Positions 17,255 to 26,010 of a DNA stretch of 64,000 nt are shown here, one piece after another; the first letter of the stretch is position 1; each line of letters begins with the position of its first letter. Source of the stretch: Pistricoccus aurantiacus (GTDB lineage: Bacteria > Pseudomonadota > Gammaproteobacteria > Pseudomonadales > Halomonadaceae); contig NZ_CP042382.1 of the NCBI RefSeq assembly GCF_007954585.1, positions 682,001 through 746,000 on the forward strand, written 5' to 3'. Both the position numbers and the translations under genes were made by a program. The notes beneath the pieces were generated by a model. It was not told where the DNA came from. It saw only the letters and a list, made by a program, of their open reading frames with translations, and did not search any database.

Positions 17255-17620
17255 TCAGGAATGGGCGGGGCGACTGGCGTGGGTGGAGCGGATCATATCG
17301 AGGATCAGCCCGATGAGACCGACCGCCATGGCGACACCAAGCCACCACTGATGCAGCAGCAGCCCGGCGACGCCGGTGCCGACGAGTCCTATGAAGATAA
17401 GCACGCGCAGGGCATTGCGAGCGCCGCGGCCTTTCACCGCCATCAGCATGAGCGCCAGGATCGCCAGGGCGACGCAGGCGAAAATGACGATCAGCGCGCC
17501 GAGTGAGCCGGTCACGCCAGTGAGCGGGACAAAATAGGCATAAAGGGCAACGGCGAATCCGACGAGGGCAGCCAGCAATATCATCATGGCGCCGGTTCTG
17601 GACGATAGGGATCGGGACAT
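17255..17620 (-). CDS. four-helix membrane anchor of the PQQ dehydrogenase
   Basis: This 121-residue protein has four or five hydrophobic helices (MILLAALVGFAVALYAYFV, LGALIVIFACVALAILALML, VLIFIGLVGTGVAGLLL, WWLGVAMAVGLIGLIL). It resembles the membrane domain that normally forms the first 130-150 residues of membrane-bound glucose and quinate/shikimate dehydrogenases and contacts ubiquinone. ATG 17620 is preceded by AAGGAGG. It lies directly upstream of the quinoprotein gene. Its role as a separate anchor and quinone site is inferred from position and topology. Confidence 0.7.
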   Translation of the reverse strand: MSRSLSSRTGAMMILLAALVGFAVALYAYFVPLTGVTGSLGALIVIFACVALAILALMLMAVKGRGARNALRVLIFIGLVGTGVAGLLLHQWWLGVAMAVGLIGLILDMIRSTHASRPAHS

Positions 17621-17763
17621 GAAACGCTTGCCTCCTTGCAAGATGAAAACGATGAGCCCGGCGTACCTTACGGATGCTCGCTTATCTCTTTATGAGACTT
17701 GCCTTCTTTCTTTCTAGTCAATCATGCCGGTAGCGGCCAACCGAAACGAACCGCGATCGAGTC

Positions 17764-18831
17764 TTATTGCCCGCCAAGCTTGCCGATATGCAGGAAGAAC
17801 GGATCGACCAGATCCTGACGCAGGTTCGCCTCGCCCTTGCGAATTTCCGAGGGCGTATAGCCAAAGGTGTCCTTGAAGTTGCGGGAAAAATGGGCAGTGT
17901 CGGCGAAGCCACAGCGTTCACCCACCTCGGTGATGCTCTTCTTGGTGAAGTTGAGGAGCCACAGGCCGTAGCGCAGGCGCAGATCCCGGGCGAACTTCTG
18001 CGGGCTGACGCCGAGGCTGTCGCGAAAATGGCGCTCCAGGGCGCGGCGGGAGCAGCCGACCCGCTCGGCGAGTTCGTCAACGTGAATCGTGTCTCCCAGA
18101 TGCTGTTCGATAAGAGAAATCGCCTTGCGTACCTGTCGGTTGTCGACCTTCCCCAGCACCACCGGATGCGGCTGCGGGTGATTGCCCTGGCGCGCTTCGT
18201 CGATCAGCATGATGTGCAGGCTTTTCTTGGCCCAGGCGCGGCCCAGATGACGCTCGATCAGATAGGCGGCGAGATCCGCGGAAGCGATGCCGCCGGCGCA
18301 GGTCAGCCGATCACCGTCATCGATGAAGAGCTGATCGGGCACCGGAATGCTCGCCGGGAAGCGTCGTATCAGATCCGCGTGGTGATACCAGCTGATACAG
18401 CAGCGCTTGCCCTGCATGAGCCCTGCCTGAATCAGCGCGAACACGCCGGTACATATTCCCACCAGCGGCACCCCGAGGCGTTCTGCTTGCTTGAGATAGT
18501 CGATGGTGCGGCTATCCACCATTTCTCTATCCTTGAGCACGCCGGCGATTACCACCAGGTAGTCGAACGCCGACGGATCGCGATAGGGCTCGCAAGGGGC
18601 GATGGCGGCGCCGCTGCTCGATAGCGCGCTTTCTCCGTCCACGGTCATGAAGGTCCAGCGACACCGCAGCTGGCGGCTCATGTCGCCTTCGTCTCCCGCC
18701 AGTCGCAGGCAATCGACGAAGGCCGCGAAGGGCAACAGCGTGAAGCGCGGCAGCAGCACGAAGCCGATGGACAGGGGATGTCCTCCCGCCTCGGAATCGA
18801 TAGGAACGCTTGCTTTGAAAGAAGATGGCAT
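17764..18831 (-). CDS. GATase-1/AraC-family regulator (GbdR/SouR-like)
   Basis: This 355-residue regulator has an N-terminal DJ-1/PfpI (GATase-1-like) sensor domain (about 20-200, with VGICTGVFALIQAGLM) and a C-terminal pair of AraC helix-turn-helix motifs (HVDELAERVGCSRRALERHFRD and ITEVGERCGFADTAHFSRNFKD). Regulators of this architecture control betaine, carnitine, sarcosine and choline catabolism in gammaproteobacteria. It sits between the PQQ dehydrogenase and the small-RNA region, near the sox operon, so a sarcosine or betaine signal is a reasonable inference. A GTG two codons upstream (18837) is an alternative start; neither has a strong ribosome-binding site. Confidence 0.85.
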   Translation of the reverse strand: MPSSFKASVPIDSEAGGHPLSIGFVLLPRFTLLPFAAFVDCLRLAGDEGDMSRQLRCRWTFMTVDGESALSSSGAAIAPCEPYRDPSAFDYLVVIAGVLKDREMVDSRTIDYLKQAERLGVPLVGICTGVFALIQAGLMQGKRCCISWYHHADLIRRFPASIPVPDQLFIDDGDRLTCAGGIASADLAAYLIERHLGRAWAKKSLHIMLIDEARQGNHPQPHPVVLGKVDNRQVRKAISLIEQHLGDTIHVDELAERVGCSRRALERHFRDSLGVSPQKFARDLRLRYGLWLLNFTKKSITEVGERCGFADTAHFSRNFKDTFGYTPSEIRKGEANLRQDLVDPFFLHIGKLGGQ

Positions 18832-19245
18832 CGACACGATAGACGTTTCCGGTTGGCACGGCGCGAACGAGGACTTTTTCGCCTCGTCGCCTCGTCGGCT
18901 CGGCTCACTAGGGAGGGATCTTACGGGCGAAGACGGAACTTCGCATTCTTTTGATGCGCGCCAGGCACTTTTTTATAAAAAAAGATGAAACTACTTTCAC
19001 AAAAAAGCATAAAGAAATTTAATAGTTCAACTTTTAATATTTGGTTATAAACCACAAATCAAAGAATCACGCTGGGTTAACGCTAACTTCGGCTAGCTGC
19101 ATTCATCTTGTCTTATGATCTATGTTATCGTTTTTACGGAACATTACATTGCTGCCCTTGTTGAAACAAGGCTTCTTCGCTACCTTGAATCTAACCACAA
19201 GGGAAGTGGATTGACGCCAGCAGGTAGTAGACTTCTACTTCACCG
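18832..19245. other. AT-rich intergenic region between the regulator and the small RNA
   Basis: No convincing gene is seen. GC drops sharply from about 18965 to 19110, with A/T tracts typical of promoter or nucleoid-protein-bound DNA. GTTAACGCTAAC near 19077-19088 is a small inverted repeat. A hairpin CCAC-AAGGGAA-GTGG at 19195-19209 resembles the GGA-loop hairpins of the downstream RNA, so the transcript may begin earlier than annotated. A 62-codon open frame at 19115-19303 has no recognisable features. Confidence 0.5.
19211..19239 (+). promoter_or_regulatory. candidate sigma-70 promoter for the Csr/Rsm-like RNA
   Basis: TTGACG (19211-19216), a 17-base spacer and TCTACT (19234-19239) fit a sigma-70 promoter with a good -35 and a weak -10, the latter as expected for an activated promoter. 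A second option is TAGACT with TATAAA 16 bases later. No canonical GacA/UvrY box (TGTAAG-N6-CTTACA) was found. Confidence 0.4.
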
Positions 19246-19518
19246 TTTTTATAAATCAGGTTGCAAGAACGAGTTAGTACCGGCTGTAGCGACAAGTGTT
19301 TAATCAAGGAAAGATTTATTACTTGAAAAACCTGACGCCCACGTCGATGGAAATGACAATGGCTTGAAGGAACAAGCCATATTTAACCAGGCAAGGTTAA
19401 GCGTTTAAGGGAATAAACCGTCAGGGCCAGGGAAATGGCCGGGTCTCACAGGATCGAGACGCGAAATGGTTTTCAAGTAGCATCCGTGGTTGCCCAAGGG
19501 CACCACGGATATTTTTTT
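19246..19518 (+). ncRNA. Csr/Rsm-like regulatory RNA with multiple GGA-loop hairpins (predicted CsrA/RsmA sponge)
   Basis: A series of short hairpins present GGA in or at the loop: AATC-AAGGAAA-GATT (19302-19316), GTC-GATGGAAAT-GAC (19343-19357), ATGGCTTG-AAGGAA-CAAGCCAT (19359-19380), GTTTA-AGGGAA-TAAAC (19403-19418), GGCCA-GGGAAA-TGGCC (19425-19440) and GTCTC-ACAGGATC-GAGAC (19443-19460). One more hairpin, TTAACC-AGGCAA-GGTTAA (19383-19400), has GGC in place of GGA. A strong terminator ends at 19518. This architecture is that of CsrB/RsmX/Y/Z RNAs, which titrate the translational repressor CsrA. The 3' end is well defined; the 5' end is a guess from a candidate promoter. The family call is inferred from structure, not from sequence homology. 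Confidence 0.75.
19482..19518 (+). terminator. rho-independent terminator of the Csr/Rsm-like RNA
   Basis: ATCCGTGG (19482-19489) pairs with CCACGGAT (19503-19510), and TGCCC-AA-GGGCA extends the stem inside it, giving about 13 base pairs with one bulged T. Seven T (19512-19518) follow. This is an unusually strong intrinsic terminator with no protein gene directly upstream, which marks an RNA gene. Confidence 0.9.
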
Positions 19519-19549
19519 GTCTCGTGTTTTTAGCTGACGGCGCTACCCA

Positions 19550-19568
19550 TTGAAAACAGCGTTTTCAA
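19550..19568. promoter_or_regulatory. palindrome downstream of the RNA gene
   Basis: TTGAAAAC-AGC-GTTTTCAA is a perfect 8-bp inverted repeat. It could be an operator or a weak terminator for minus-strand transcription leaving the FTCD-C gene (stop at 19710). No further evidence. Confidence 0.3.
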
Positions 19569-19709
19569 ACTCCCTTTCATTAAGCGCTTTATCTTTTTAT
19601 TTCATTATCAACTTTGTTTAGAAGCACATTTTCTTTTTGTGCTGCTTGCCATGCCAACGCTGTAAGACATCCGGCGTTTTCAGGCAAACATTTGACGCTG
19701 AAAAGCATT

Positions 19710-20318
19710 TTATTCTCTTGCTTCAAGGTTCGCTAATTGGCGATCTGCTTCCTGCTGAAAGCCTCGGCGCGATTTCGCCAGCCGGGTTTGTTCTTCGCGA
19801 TCCTCGATACTCGACAGGTTGGCATCCACGGACAGCAGTACCGCACTCAACCCCCCATGCAGCAATCGTCCTCCGGCCCGGATATCGCTTTGCAGATAAT
19901 CCACCGTCAGCGGCAGCGCCTTGATGCTCAAGGCCAAGGCATCGTTGCAGACTTCCGCAATCGCCAGGGGGACGCGGTTGATGCGCGAAACGGCGGCCTG
20001 CAAATCGCGATTCGTATCTTCCTCGACCTGCTTGCTCGCCGCCATATACGCCTCGAAGGCCTCGACATCCTCCTGGGCATGCTCGACCAGCGCTTCCAGC
20101 AACGCTTCTCCGCGCTCGATCAACGCCTGATGGGGAGCGGTTTCATCGCCTTTTTTCTCCGCCTTCGCCTGGCTAAGCCCCAGCCCCTTGAGCACCAACG
20201 CCAGTCCGAGATCCGCCGTGACCGCCGCCACGGCGCCGCAGCCCGGCGTGCCTCGGGTTCGAGTCACCTCGCGAAAGGTCTCGAGCGACATGTCCCAGAC
20301 GGATTTGACAGGATTCAT
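19710..20318 (-). CDS. cyclodeaminase/cyclohydrolase family protein (FTCD C-terminal type)
   Basis: This 202-residue, mostly helical protein belongs to the FTCD_C family (formiminotetrahydrofolate cyclodeaminase and FchA methenyl-THF cyclohydrolase). TRGTPGCGAVAAVTADLGLALV near the N-terminus and DIRAGGRLLHGGLSAVLLSVDANL near the C-terminus match the conserved TPGGGS-like and AGA/GNVxxN regions, with some divergence. A role in interconverting methenyl- and formyl-THF would fit the one-carbon flux from sarcosine oxidase and PurU; that is inference. The start overlaps the rnz stop by four bases, so the two are translationally coupled. Confidence 0.78.
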   Translation of the reverse strand: MNPVKSVWDMSLETFREVTRTRGTPGCGAVAAVTADLGLALVLKGLGLSQAKAEKKGDETAPHQALIERGEALLEALVEHAQEDVEAFEAYMAASKQVEEDTNRDLQAAVSRINRVPLAIAEVCNDALALSIKALPLTVDYLQSDIRAGGRLLHGGLSAVLLSVDANLSSIEDREEQTRLAKSRRGFQQEADRQLANLEARE

Positions 20319-21316
20319 CGGTGGGAACTCCCGTTAGCAGCGGATGGCATGTCGTCAAGCCGGCTCAACTCGCCTCCGGGCGCGAGCCGATAGCGAGCAA
20401 GGTCCTCCGCCAGAAATAGTCGCCCCTGATAGTGGGCGGCAGCCTCTTGGGCGATATCCCTGATGCCGGGTATCGCTCCCTCAAGGAGTTGATAGCGCGG
20501 GCTGAAATGGCTCAGCACGAGATTGGGCAGCCCCAGGCGCTGGGCGAATCTTGCCACCCGGGCTGCGGTGCTGTGCTGGTTATCCGTGCCGAGCCGCTCG
20601 ACCACGGCTTGAGTATAGGTAGCTTCATGGACGAGCACCTGGGCGTCGCGACACAGGGATTCGAGCAGCGCTGGTGTATCGTTGTCCCCGCCGATCACGA
20701 TCTTTCTGGGTGTCCGCTTCGGCAACAGCACCTCGCTGCTGGTGATACGGGTACCATCTTCCAGCACCACGTCCTCGCCGTGTTGCAGGCGCCCCCAGTC
20801 CGGCCCTCGCGGCACGTGCAGCGCCTCCAGGCGGTGAGTATCGAGCTTGGGCGGCAGATTTTTTTCGCTGAATCCATAGGCGTAAGAGAGGACGCTGTGA
20901 GAGAGAGCCGCCGCTTCCACAGTGAAATCCGCGGTTTCGAAAGGCATCGCTAGGGACTCGATCGCCAGGAAGCGGAGTTCGTAGGCAAGATGCAGGCCGG
21001 TGGCTGCCTGGATCGCTTTCACGAAGGCTTCAAGCGGCCGGGGACCGATCAGAGCAAGCGGTGCCTGACGCCCGGTCATCGACGCGCTGGCCAGCAGCCC
21101 CGGCAGACCATAGCAGTGATCGCCATGCAAGTGAGTGATCAGAATGGCGTCCAGTTGGCCAAGCGACAAGGCGGCATGCAACAGCCGATGCTGGGTGCCT
21201 TCGCCACAATCCACCAGGCACCAGCGCCGGCTCTTGTCTGACTTGATCGCCGTGGCGCTGACGTTGCGCGACCGGGTGGGCACGCCGGCGGAAGTACCAA
21301 GAAAAAGCAGTTCCAT
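20315..21316 (-). CDS. rnz: ribonuclease Z (metallo-beta-lactamase fold)
   Basis: RNase Z trims the 3' ends of tRNA precursors. The 333-residue protein starts with MELLFLGTSAGVPTRSRN and carries the zinc motif ITHLHGDHCYGLPGLL (HxHxDH). Later ligands appear in VIGGDNDTP, LVHEATY and LVLSHFSPRY, and the exosite-like region is present. Length is normal for the bacterial short form. It is the upstream gene of a two-gene overlap with the FTCD-C gene and is followed upstream by the OBAP-like lipoprotein gene, seven bases away, in the same direction. Confidence 0.92.
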   Translation of the reverse strand: MELLFLGTSAGVPTRSRNVSATAIKSDKSRRWCLVDCGEGTQHRLLHAALSLGQLDAILITHLHGDHCYGLPGLLASASMTGRQAPLALIGPRPLEAFVKAIQAATGLHLAYELRFLAIESLAMPFETADFTVEAAALSHSVLSYAYGFSEKNLPPKLDTHRLEALHVPRGPDWGRLQHGEDVVLEDGTRITSSEVLLPKRTPRKIVIGGDNDTPALLESLCRDAQVLVHEATYTQAVVERLGTDNQHSTAARVARFAQRLGLPNLVLSHFSPRYQLLEGAIPGIRDIAQEAAAHYQGRLFLAEDLARYRLAPGGELSRLDDMPSAANGSSHR

Positions 21317-21322
21317 CAGGCC

Positions 21323-22147
<825 letters not shown>

Positions 22148-22180
22148 CCGCCAATCTCCTTTGGCTGTGGTGGTGAGCCG

Positions 22181-22663
22181 CTATTGCGGTGATTCGTTCT
22201 GGTGTTTCATCTGCGCCCGGCGCATGGGCATATTGTCGATGGTGCGAAAGATCTCCTGCAGTTCCACATGGCCTTCCAGCTGCATCTTCTTGCCGCCGTC
22301 CAGCCCCACGAGCACGACCTGCAAGGGGTCCTGGGCATCGAGTTCCAGCGCCTCGAGCAGTGCCCGGGTCTCGGGGACGGTCATGGGCTTGTCTTCCCGC
22401 CAGCCCTCGTCGTCCTCGATACGATAGAGCAGCATCCGACGCTCCTCCAGGGAGGCGCGCTGGCGCTGAATATCCGCAAGCATGCGTTGATAATCCGCAT
22501 TCTCCGCGGACGGCGTGACGAGAATCAAGGGGCGAAACTTGCCTTGATCGGTGATCAGCGGATTGGCGGCGGGGTTGACGCCGCCCTCCTGAGCGATTCC
22601 GGTTCCCATCAGGCCGCCCGTCAGCAGTAGAATGGACCAAAGACGTAACCACATGATCGGCAT
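22181..22663 (-). CDS. DUF4174-domain secreted protein
   Basis: This 160-residue protein has an N-terminal signal (LWSILLLTGGLMGTGIAQ) and a domain with KFRPLILVTPSAENADYQ, ERRMLLYRIED and DPLQVVLVGLDGGKKMQLEGHVELQEIFRTIDNMPMRRAEM-like sequence, the DUF4174 pattern. These proteins have a thioredoxin-like fold without the CxxC pair, and none is seen here. Function is unknown. It heads a minus-strand run with the OBAP lipoprotein and diverges from gbdR. Confidence 0.8.
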   Translation of the reverse strand: MPIMWLRLWSILLLTGGLMGTGIAQEGGVNPAANPLITDQGKFRPLILVTPSAENADYQRMLADIQRQRASLEERRMLLYRIEDDEGWREDKPMTVPETRALLEALELDAQDPLQVVLVGLDGGKKMQLEGHVELQEIFRTIDNMPMRRAQMKHQNESPQ

Positions 22664-22739
22664 ACTCCCTGGGTAGATGACTACACTATAGGCATTGGCG
22701 GGAAAAACAGATACTCATCCAATAACAGGATTCACCCCC

Positions 22740-23708
22740 ATGACCCTCGCCGAATCCGCACCCAAGACCCTGGGATGTCTGCTGCTGGACAACTTCACCC
22801 TGATTTCCCTGGCCTCCGCCATCGAGCCCCTGCGCATGGCCAACCGGCTGAGCGGGCGCGAGCTTTACAACTGGTACACCTTGAGCGAGGGTGGCGCGCC
22901 CCTGCGGGCCAGCGATGGCCTGCGGATCACCCCGGATGCCGCCCTCGATACCGCCCTGGACCTGGACTGGATCATGGTCTGCGGCGGTATCGGACCGAAT
23001 TACGGCGGCAGCCGAATACAACGCAAATGGCTGCAGGCCCAGTCCCGGCAGCTGCGCCGGCTGGGGGCGGTATGCACCGGCAGCTGGGCATTGGCGGAAG
23101 CGGGCCTGCTGGATGGCTACGAAACCAGTATTCACTGGGGATGCATGGCGGCCATGCAGACCGCCTTTCCCAAGGTCAATCTGACTTCCCACCTGTTCTC
23201 CGTGGATCGCGACCGCTTCACCGCCGCCGGCGGCACGGCGCCGCTGGACATGATGCTCAACCTGATTCGCCGGGATCATGGCCGGGAGCTGGCGGCGAGC
23301 ATTTCCGAGATGTGCATCTACGAACGCATACGCAGCGAGGAGGATCAGCAGCGGGTGCCCCTCAAGCATCTGCTGGGCACCGCCCAGCCCAAGCTGCTGG
23401 ACTGCGTGGCGATCATGGAAGCCAACCTGGAAGACCCGCTCAGCCTGAACGAACTGGCCGCCTACGTGCAGCTTTCCCGCCGCCAGCTCGAACGGCTGTT
23501 CCACAAGCATCTGCAGTGCGCGCCGTCCCGCTACTATTTGAAGCTGCGCCTGTTTCGTGCCCAGCAGCTGCTGCAGCAGACGTCCCTGTCGGTCATCGAG
23601 GTGGCTTCCGCCTGCGGCTTCGTTTCCACCCCGCATTTTTCCAAGTGCTATCGGGAGTTTTTCCATCGCCCGCCGCGCAATGAGCGGCGCTTGATGGTCA
23701 ACGCCTGA
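22740..23708 (+). CDS. gbdR: GbdR-type AraC regulator of glycine betaine catabolism
   Basis: This 322-residue protein has an N-terminal GATase-1-like sensor domain (LGCLLLDNFTLISLASAIEPLRMAN, with GAVCTGSWALAEAGLLDGY) and two C-terminal helix-turn-helix motifs (SLNELAAYVQLSRRQLERLFHK and SVIEVASACGFVSTPHFSKCYREFF). In Pseudomonas, GbdR activates gbcA, gbcB and dgcA in response to betaine and dimethylglycine. Here the gene converges on dgcA and lies about 3.6 kb from gbcA/gbcB. ATG 22740 is chosen for the AGGA site nine bases upstream; an in-frame ATG at 22695 lacks one. Confidence 0.9.
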   Translation: MTLAESAPKTLGCLLLDNFTLISLASAIEPLRMANRLSGRELYNWYTLSEGGAPLRASDGLRITPDAALDTALDLDWIMVCGGIGPNYGGSRIQRKWLQAQSRQLRRLGAVCTGSWALAEAGLLDGYETSIHWGCMAAMQTAFPKVNLTSHLFSVDRDRFTAAGGTAPLDMMLNLIRRDHGRELAASISEMCIYERIRSEEDQQRVPLKHLLGTAQPKLLDCVAIMEANLEDPLSLNELAAYVQLSRRQLERLFHKHLQCAPSRYYLKLRLFRAQQLLQQTSLSVIEVASACGFVSTPHFSKCYREFFHRPPRNERRLMVNA

Positions 23709-23717
23709 ATCCCTCGC

Positions 23718-25769
23718 TCATAACCCGAGCGCCAGACGCAGGCCATCATATACCGCCGCGTGGGCATTGCGGCTGGACACCGCGTCGCCGATGCGAAACA
23801 GCTGGAAGCGCCCTTCGGGGTTGGTGCGCTTGCGCTGGGGCGCGATGGCGATGAAGGCCTCGATATCCAGCTCTCCCAGGTTGCTCGATAGCGGCTTGAG
23901 CTCGAAGTAGAGCTCATCCAGCGGTGCGGTGCCGTGCTCGACGATGACCCGATCGACGTTCAACGTTTCCAGCACATCACGACAGTAAGGGCTGGTCAAG
24001 GTCACTTGAAGCCCGTTCTCGCCGCGCTCGACCCGGGACAGGGTGCGATTGAGCCGCACTTCGACACCACCGCGGTCCAGGGCGGTGAGAAAGGCCGGGA
24101 AGTTGGTGCTGCCCACCTCGATGCCGATCATGCGCTCCGGGCTTGCAAACTGCACCCTGGCGCCCTGCTTCGATAGATGTTCCATGGCGGAAAGTCCCGG
24201 GTAGCCGCCGTGATCGTCAAAGACCAGCACCCGCTCCCCTGCCCGCACCGGGTCCGCCAGGGCGTCCCAGCTGGACTGCACCAGGGCCTCCCCCGCTTCC
24301 AGCTCCGGATGCACCTGAGGCAGACCGCCGGTAGCGACGATCACCACGTCCGGACCCAGGGCCAGCACGTCCTCCGCTTCCGCGTAGGTGTTGAAGCGCA
24401 TCTCGACGCCTAGCCGCTCGCACTCGCTAACCCGCCATTCGGTGATGCCGAGCATTTCCCGGCGCCGCGCCAGCAGGCTCGCCACGCGAATCTGGCCCCC
24501 GGCCTGGTCGTTGGCTTCCAGCAGCGTGACCCGGTGACCGCGCTCCGCGCTGGCCCGGGCCGCCTCGAGTCCCGCCGGGCCGGCACCGATCACCACGACA
24601 TGCTTGGGTCCGTCCACATCCCGGGCGATCACCTGGGGCAGGGTCTGCTCGCGGCCGGTGGCCGGGTTATGGATGCAGTAGGCGGCGCCGTTCTCGTAGA
24701 TGCCGTCGATGCAGTAGCCGGCCCCCACGCAGGGGCGGATGCGCTCCTCCTCCCCGGCCTCGATCAGCTTGGTGATATTGGGCTCCGCCATGTGGGCGCG
24801 CACCATGCCCACCAGGTCCAGCAGGCCTTCCCGCAGTGCATAGCGGGCGGTGGCCACGTCGTTGATGCGCGCAGCGTGCAGGATCGGCAACTGCGTCGCC
24901 CGGCGCACTTCCCCGGCAAAGGCGAGATGCGGTGCGGCCGGCGCGCCCATGTTGGGAATCACCTCGGCGAGGCCCGCGTCGGAGTCGATATGACCGCGAA
25001 TCACGCTGAAGAAGTCCAGGGTACCGCTCTGCTGCAGCAGCCGGCAGATTTCCAGGCCTTCCTCCTTGTGCATTCCGTGGGGCAGCAGTTCATCCACCGT
25101 CAGGCGCAGGCCGATGATGAAATCCGGCCCTACCGCGGCGCGGATTCTGTCGAGGATCATGAGCGGAAAGCGCAGTCGCCCCTGTAGATCGCCGCCCCAT
25201 TCGTCCTCCCGGCGGTTGGTCCAGGGCGACAGGAAGCCGTCGAACATGTGGCCGTAGGCGTTGATCTCGATACCGTCGAGACCGGCGGCCTGACAGCGCG
25301 CCGCGCCATCCGCATAGGCCTTGGCGATGCGGTCGAAGTCGTGATCCTCCATGGCCTTGGGGAAGGCGCGATGGGCCGGCTCTCTTACGGCGGAAGGGGC
25401 CACCACGCTGAGCCAGTCCCCGGTGTTGTAGCGGGTGCGCCGGCCCAGGTGGGTAATCTGGCACATCACCGCGCAGTCGTGCTGATGCACGCCGTCGGCG
25501 AGTTCCGAAAGCCAGGGGACGATCTCGTCCTTGTAGAGCAGCAGATTGCCGAAGGCCGGCGGGCTGTCCGGGGCCACCACGGCGCTGCCGCCGATCATGG
25601 TCATGGCCATGCCGCCCCGGGCCTTGGCTTCATGGTAGAGGCGATAGCGTGCCTTGGGCATGCCGTCCTCGGAATAGGACGGCTCGTGAGAGGCGCTGAC
25701 GATACGGTTCTTCAGCTGCAGCTTGCCCAGGGCGAAGGGCTGCAGGAGGGGATCGCGGGAAGCATTCAT
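23718..25769 (-). CDS. dgcA: dimethylglycine demethylase subunit DgcA
   Basis: DgcA oxidatively demethylates dimethylglycine to sarcosine. The 683-residue protein has an N-terminal old-yellow-enzyme TIM barrel (LGKLQLKNRIVSASHEPSYS, DGIEINAYGHMFDGFLSP), a 4Fe-4S Cys cluster (CVGAGYCIDGIYENGAAYC, about 350-370) and a C-terminal FAD/NAD domain (VVVIGAGPAGLEAARASAERG). This matches the DgcA/trimethylamine-dehydrogenase-like group. The partner DgcB and the EtfAB electron carriers found beside it in pseudomonads are not in the window. Its 240-base upstream region separates it from gbcA, so it probably has its own promoter. Confidence 0.9.
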   Translation of the reverse strand: MNASRDPLLQPFALGKLQLKNRIVSASHEPSYSEDGMPKARYRLYHEAKARGGMAMTMIGGSAVVAPDSPPAFGNLLLYKDEIVPWLSELADGVHQHDCAVMCQITHLGRRTRYNTGDWLSVVAPSAVREPAHRAFPKAMEDHDFDRIAKAYADGAARCQAAGLDGIEINAYGHMFDGFLSPWTNRREDEWGGDLQGRLRFPLMILDRIRAAVGPDFIIGLRLTVDELLPHGMHKEEGLEICRLLQQSGTLDFFSVIRGHIDSDAGLAEVIPNMGAPAAPHLAFAGEVRRATQLPILHAARINDVATARYALREGLLDLVGMVRAHMAEPNITKLIEAGEEERIRPCVGAGYCIDGIYENGAAYCIHNPATGREQTLPQVIARDVDGPKHVVVIGAGPAGLEAARASAERGHRVTLLEANDQAGGQIRVASLLARRREMLGITEWRVSECERLGVEMRFNTYAEAEDVLALGPDVVIVATGGLPQVHPELEAGEALVQSSWDALADPVRAGERVLVFDDHGGYPGLSAMEHLSKQGARVQFASPERMIGIEVGSTNFPAFLTALDRGGVEVRLNRTLSRVERGENGLQVTLTSPYCRDVLETLNVDRVIVEHGTAPLDELYFELKPLSSNLGELDIEAFIAIAPQRKRTNPEGRFQLFRIGDAVSSRNAHAAVYDGLRLALGL

Positions 25770-26010
25770 TGGAAATCTCCAGGCGAGAATGTCAGGGCAG
25801 GACTATTGCGGTTTGGAACCGATACGTCGCTAGGAAGCCGATAGGCCGGCCCGAAAGGAGGTCTTTTGCCGTGGCCGGAAAAAGCTCCCTGCTATTCCGG
25901 TATTCCCGCCATCCATGGCGGTCAGATAGCAAAAGTAGCGCCCAGGGAGGGGTTCACAGCGCCTCCGACTCGGGCCGGCCTACCGGCGTCACGACAACGG
26001 CATTCTTGAG

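Noticed and set aside
15834-17351. 505-codon plus-strand open frame opposite the PQQ dehydrogenase
   Set aside because: Antisense shadow; the real gene is the signal-peptide-bearing quinoprotein on the minus strand.
19115-19303. 62-codon open frame in front of the small RNA
   Set aside because: No ribosome-binding site, no recognisable sequence, and it overlaps the promoter region and the 5' part of the predicted RNA.
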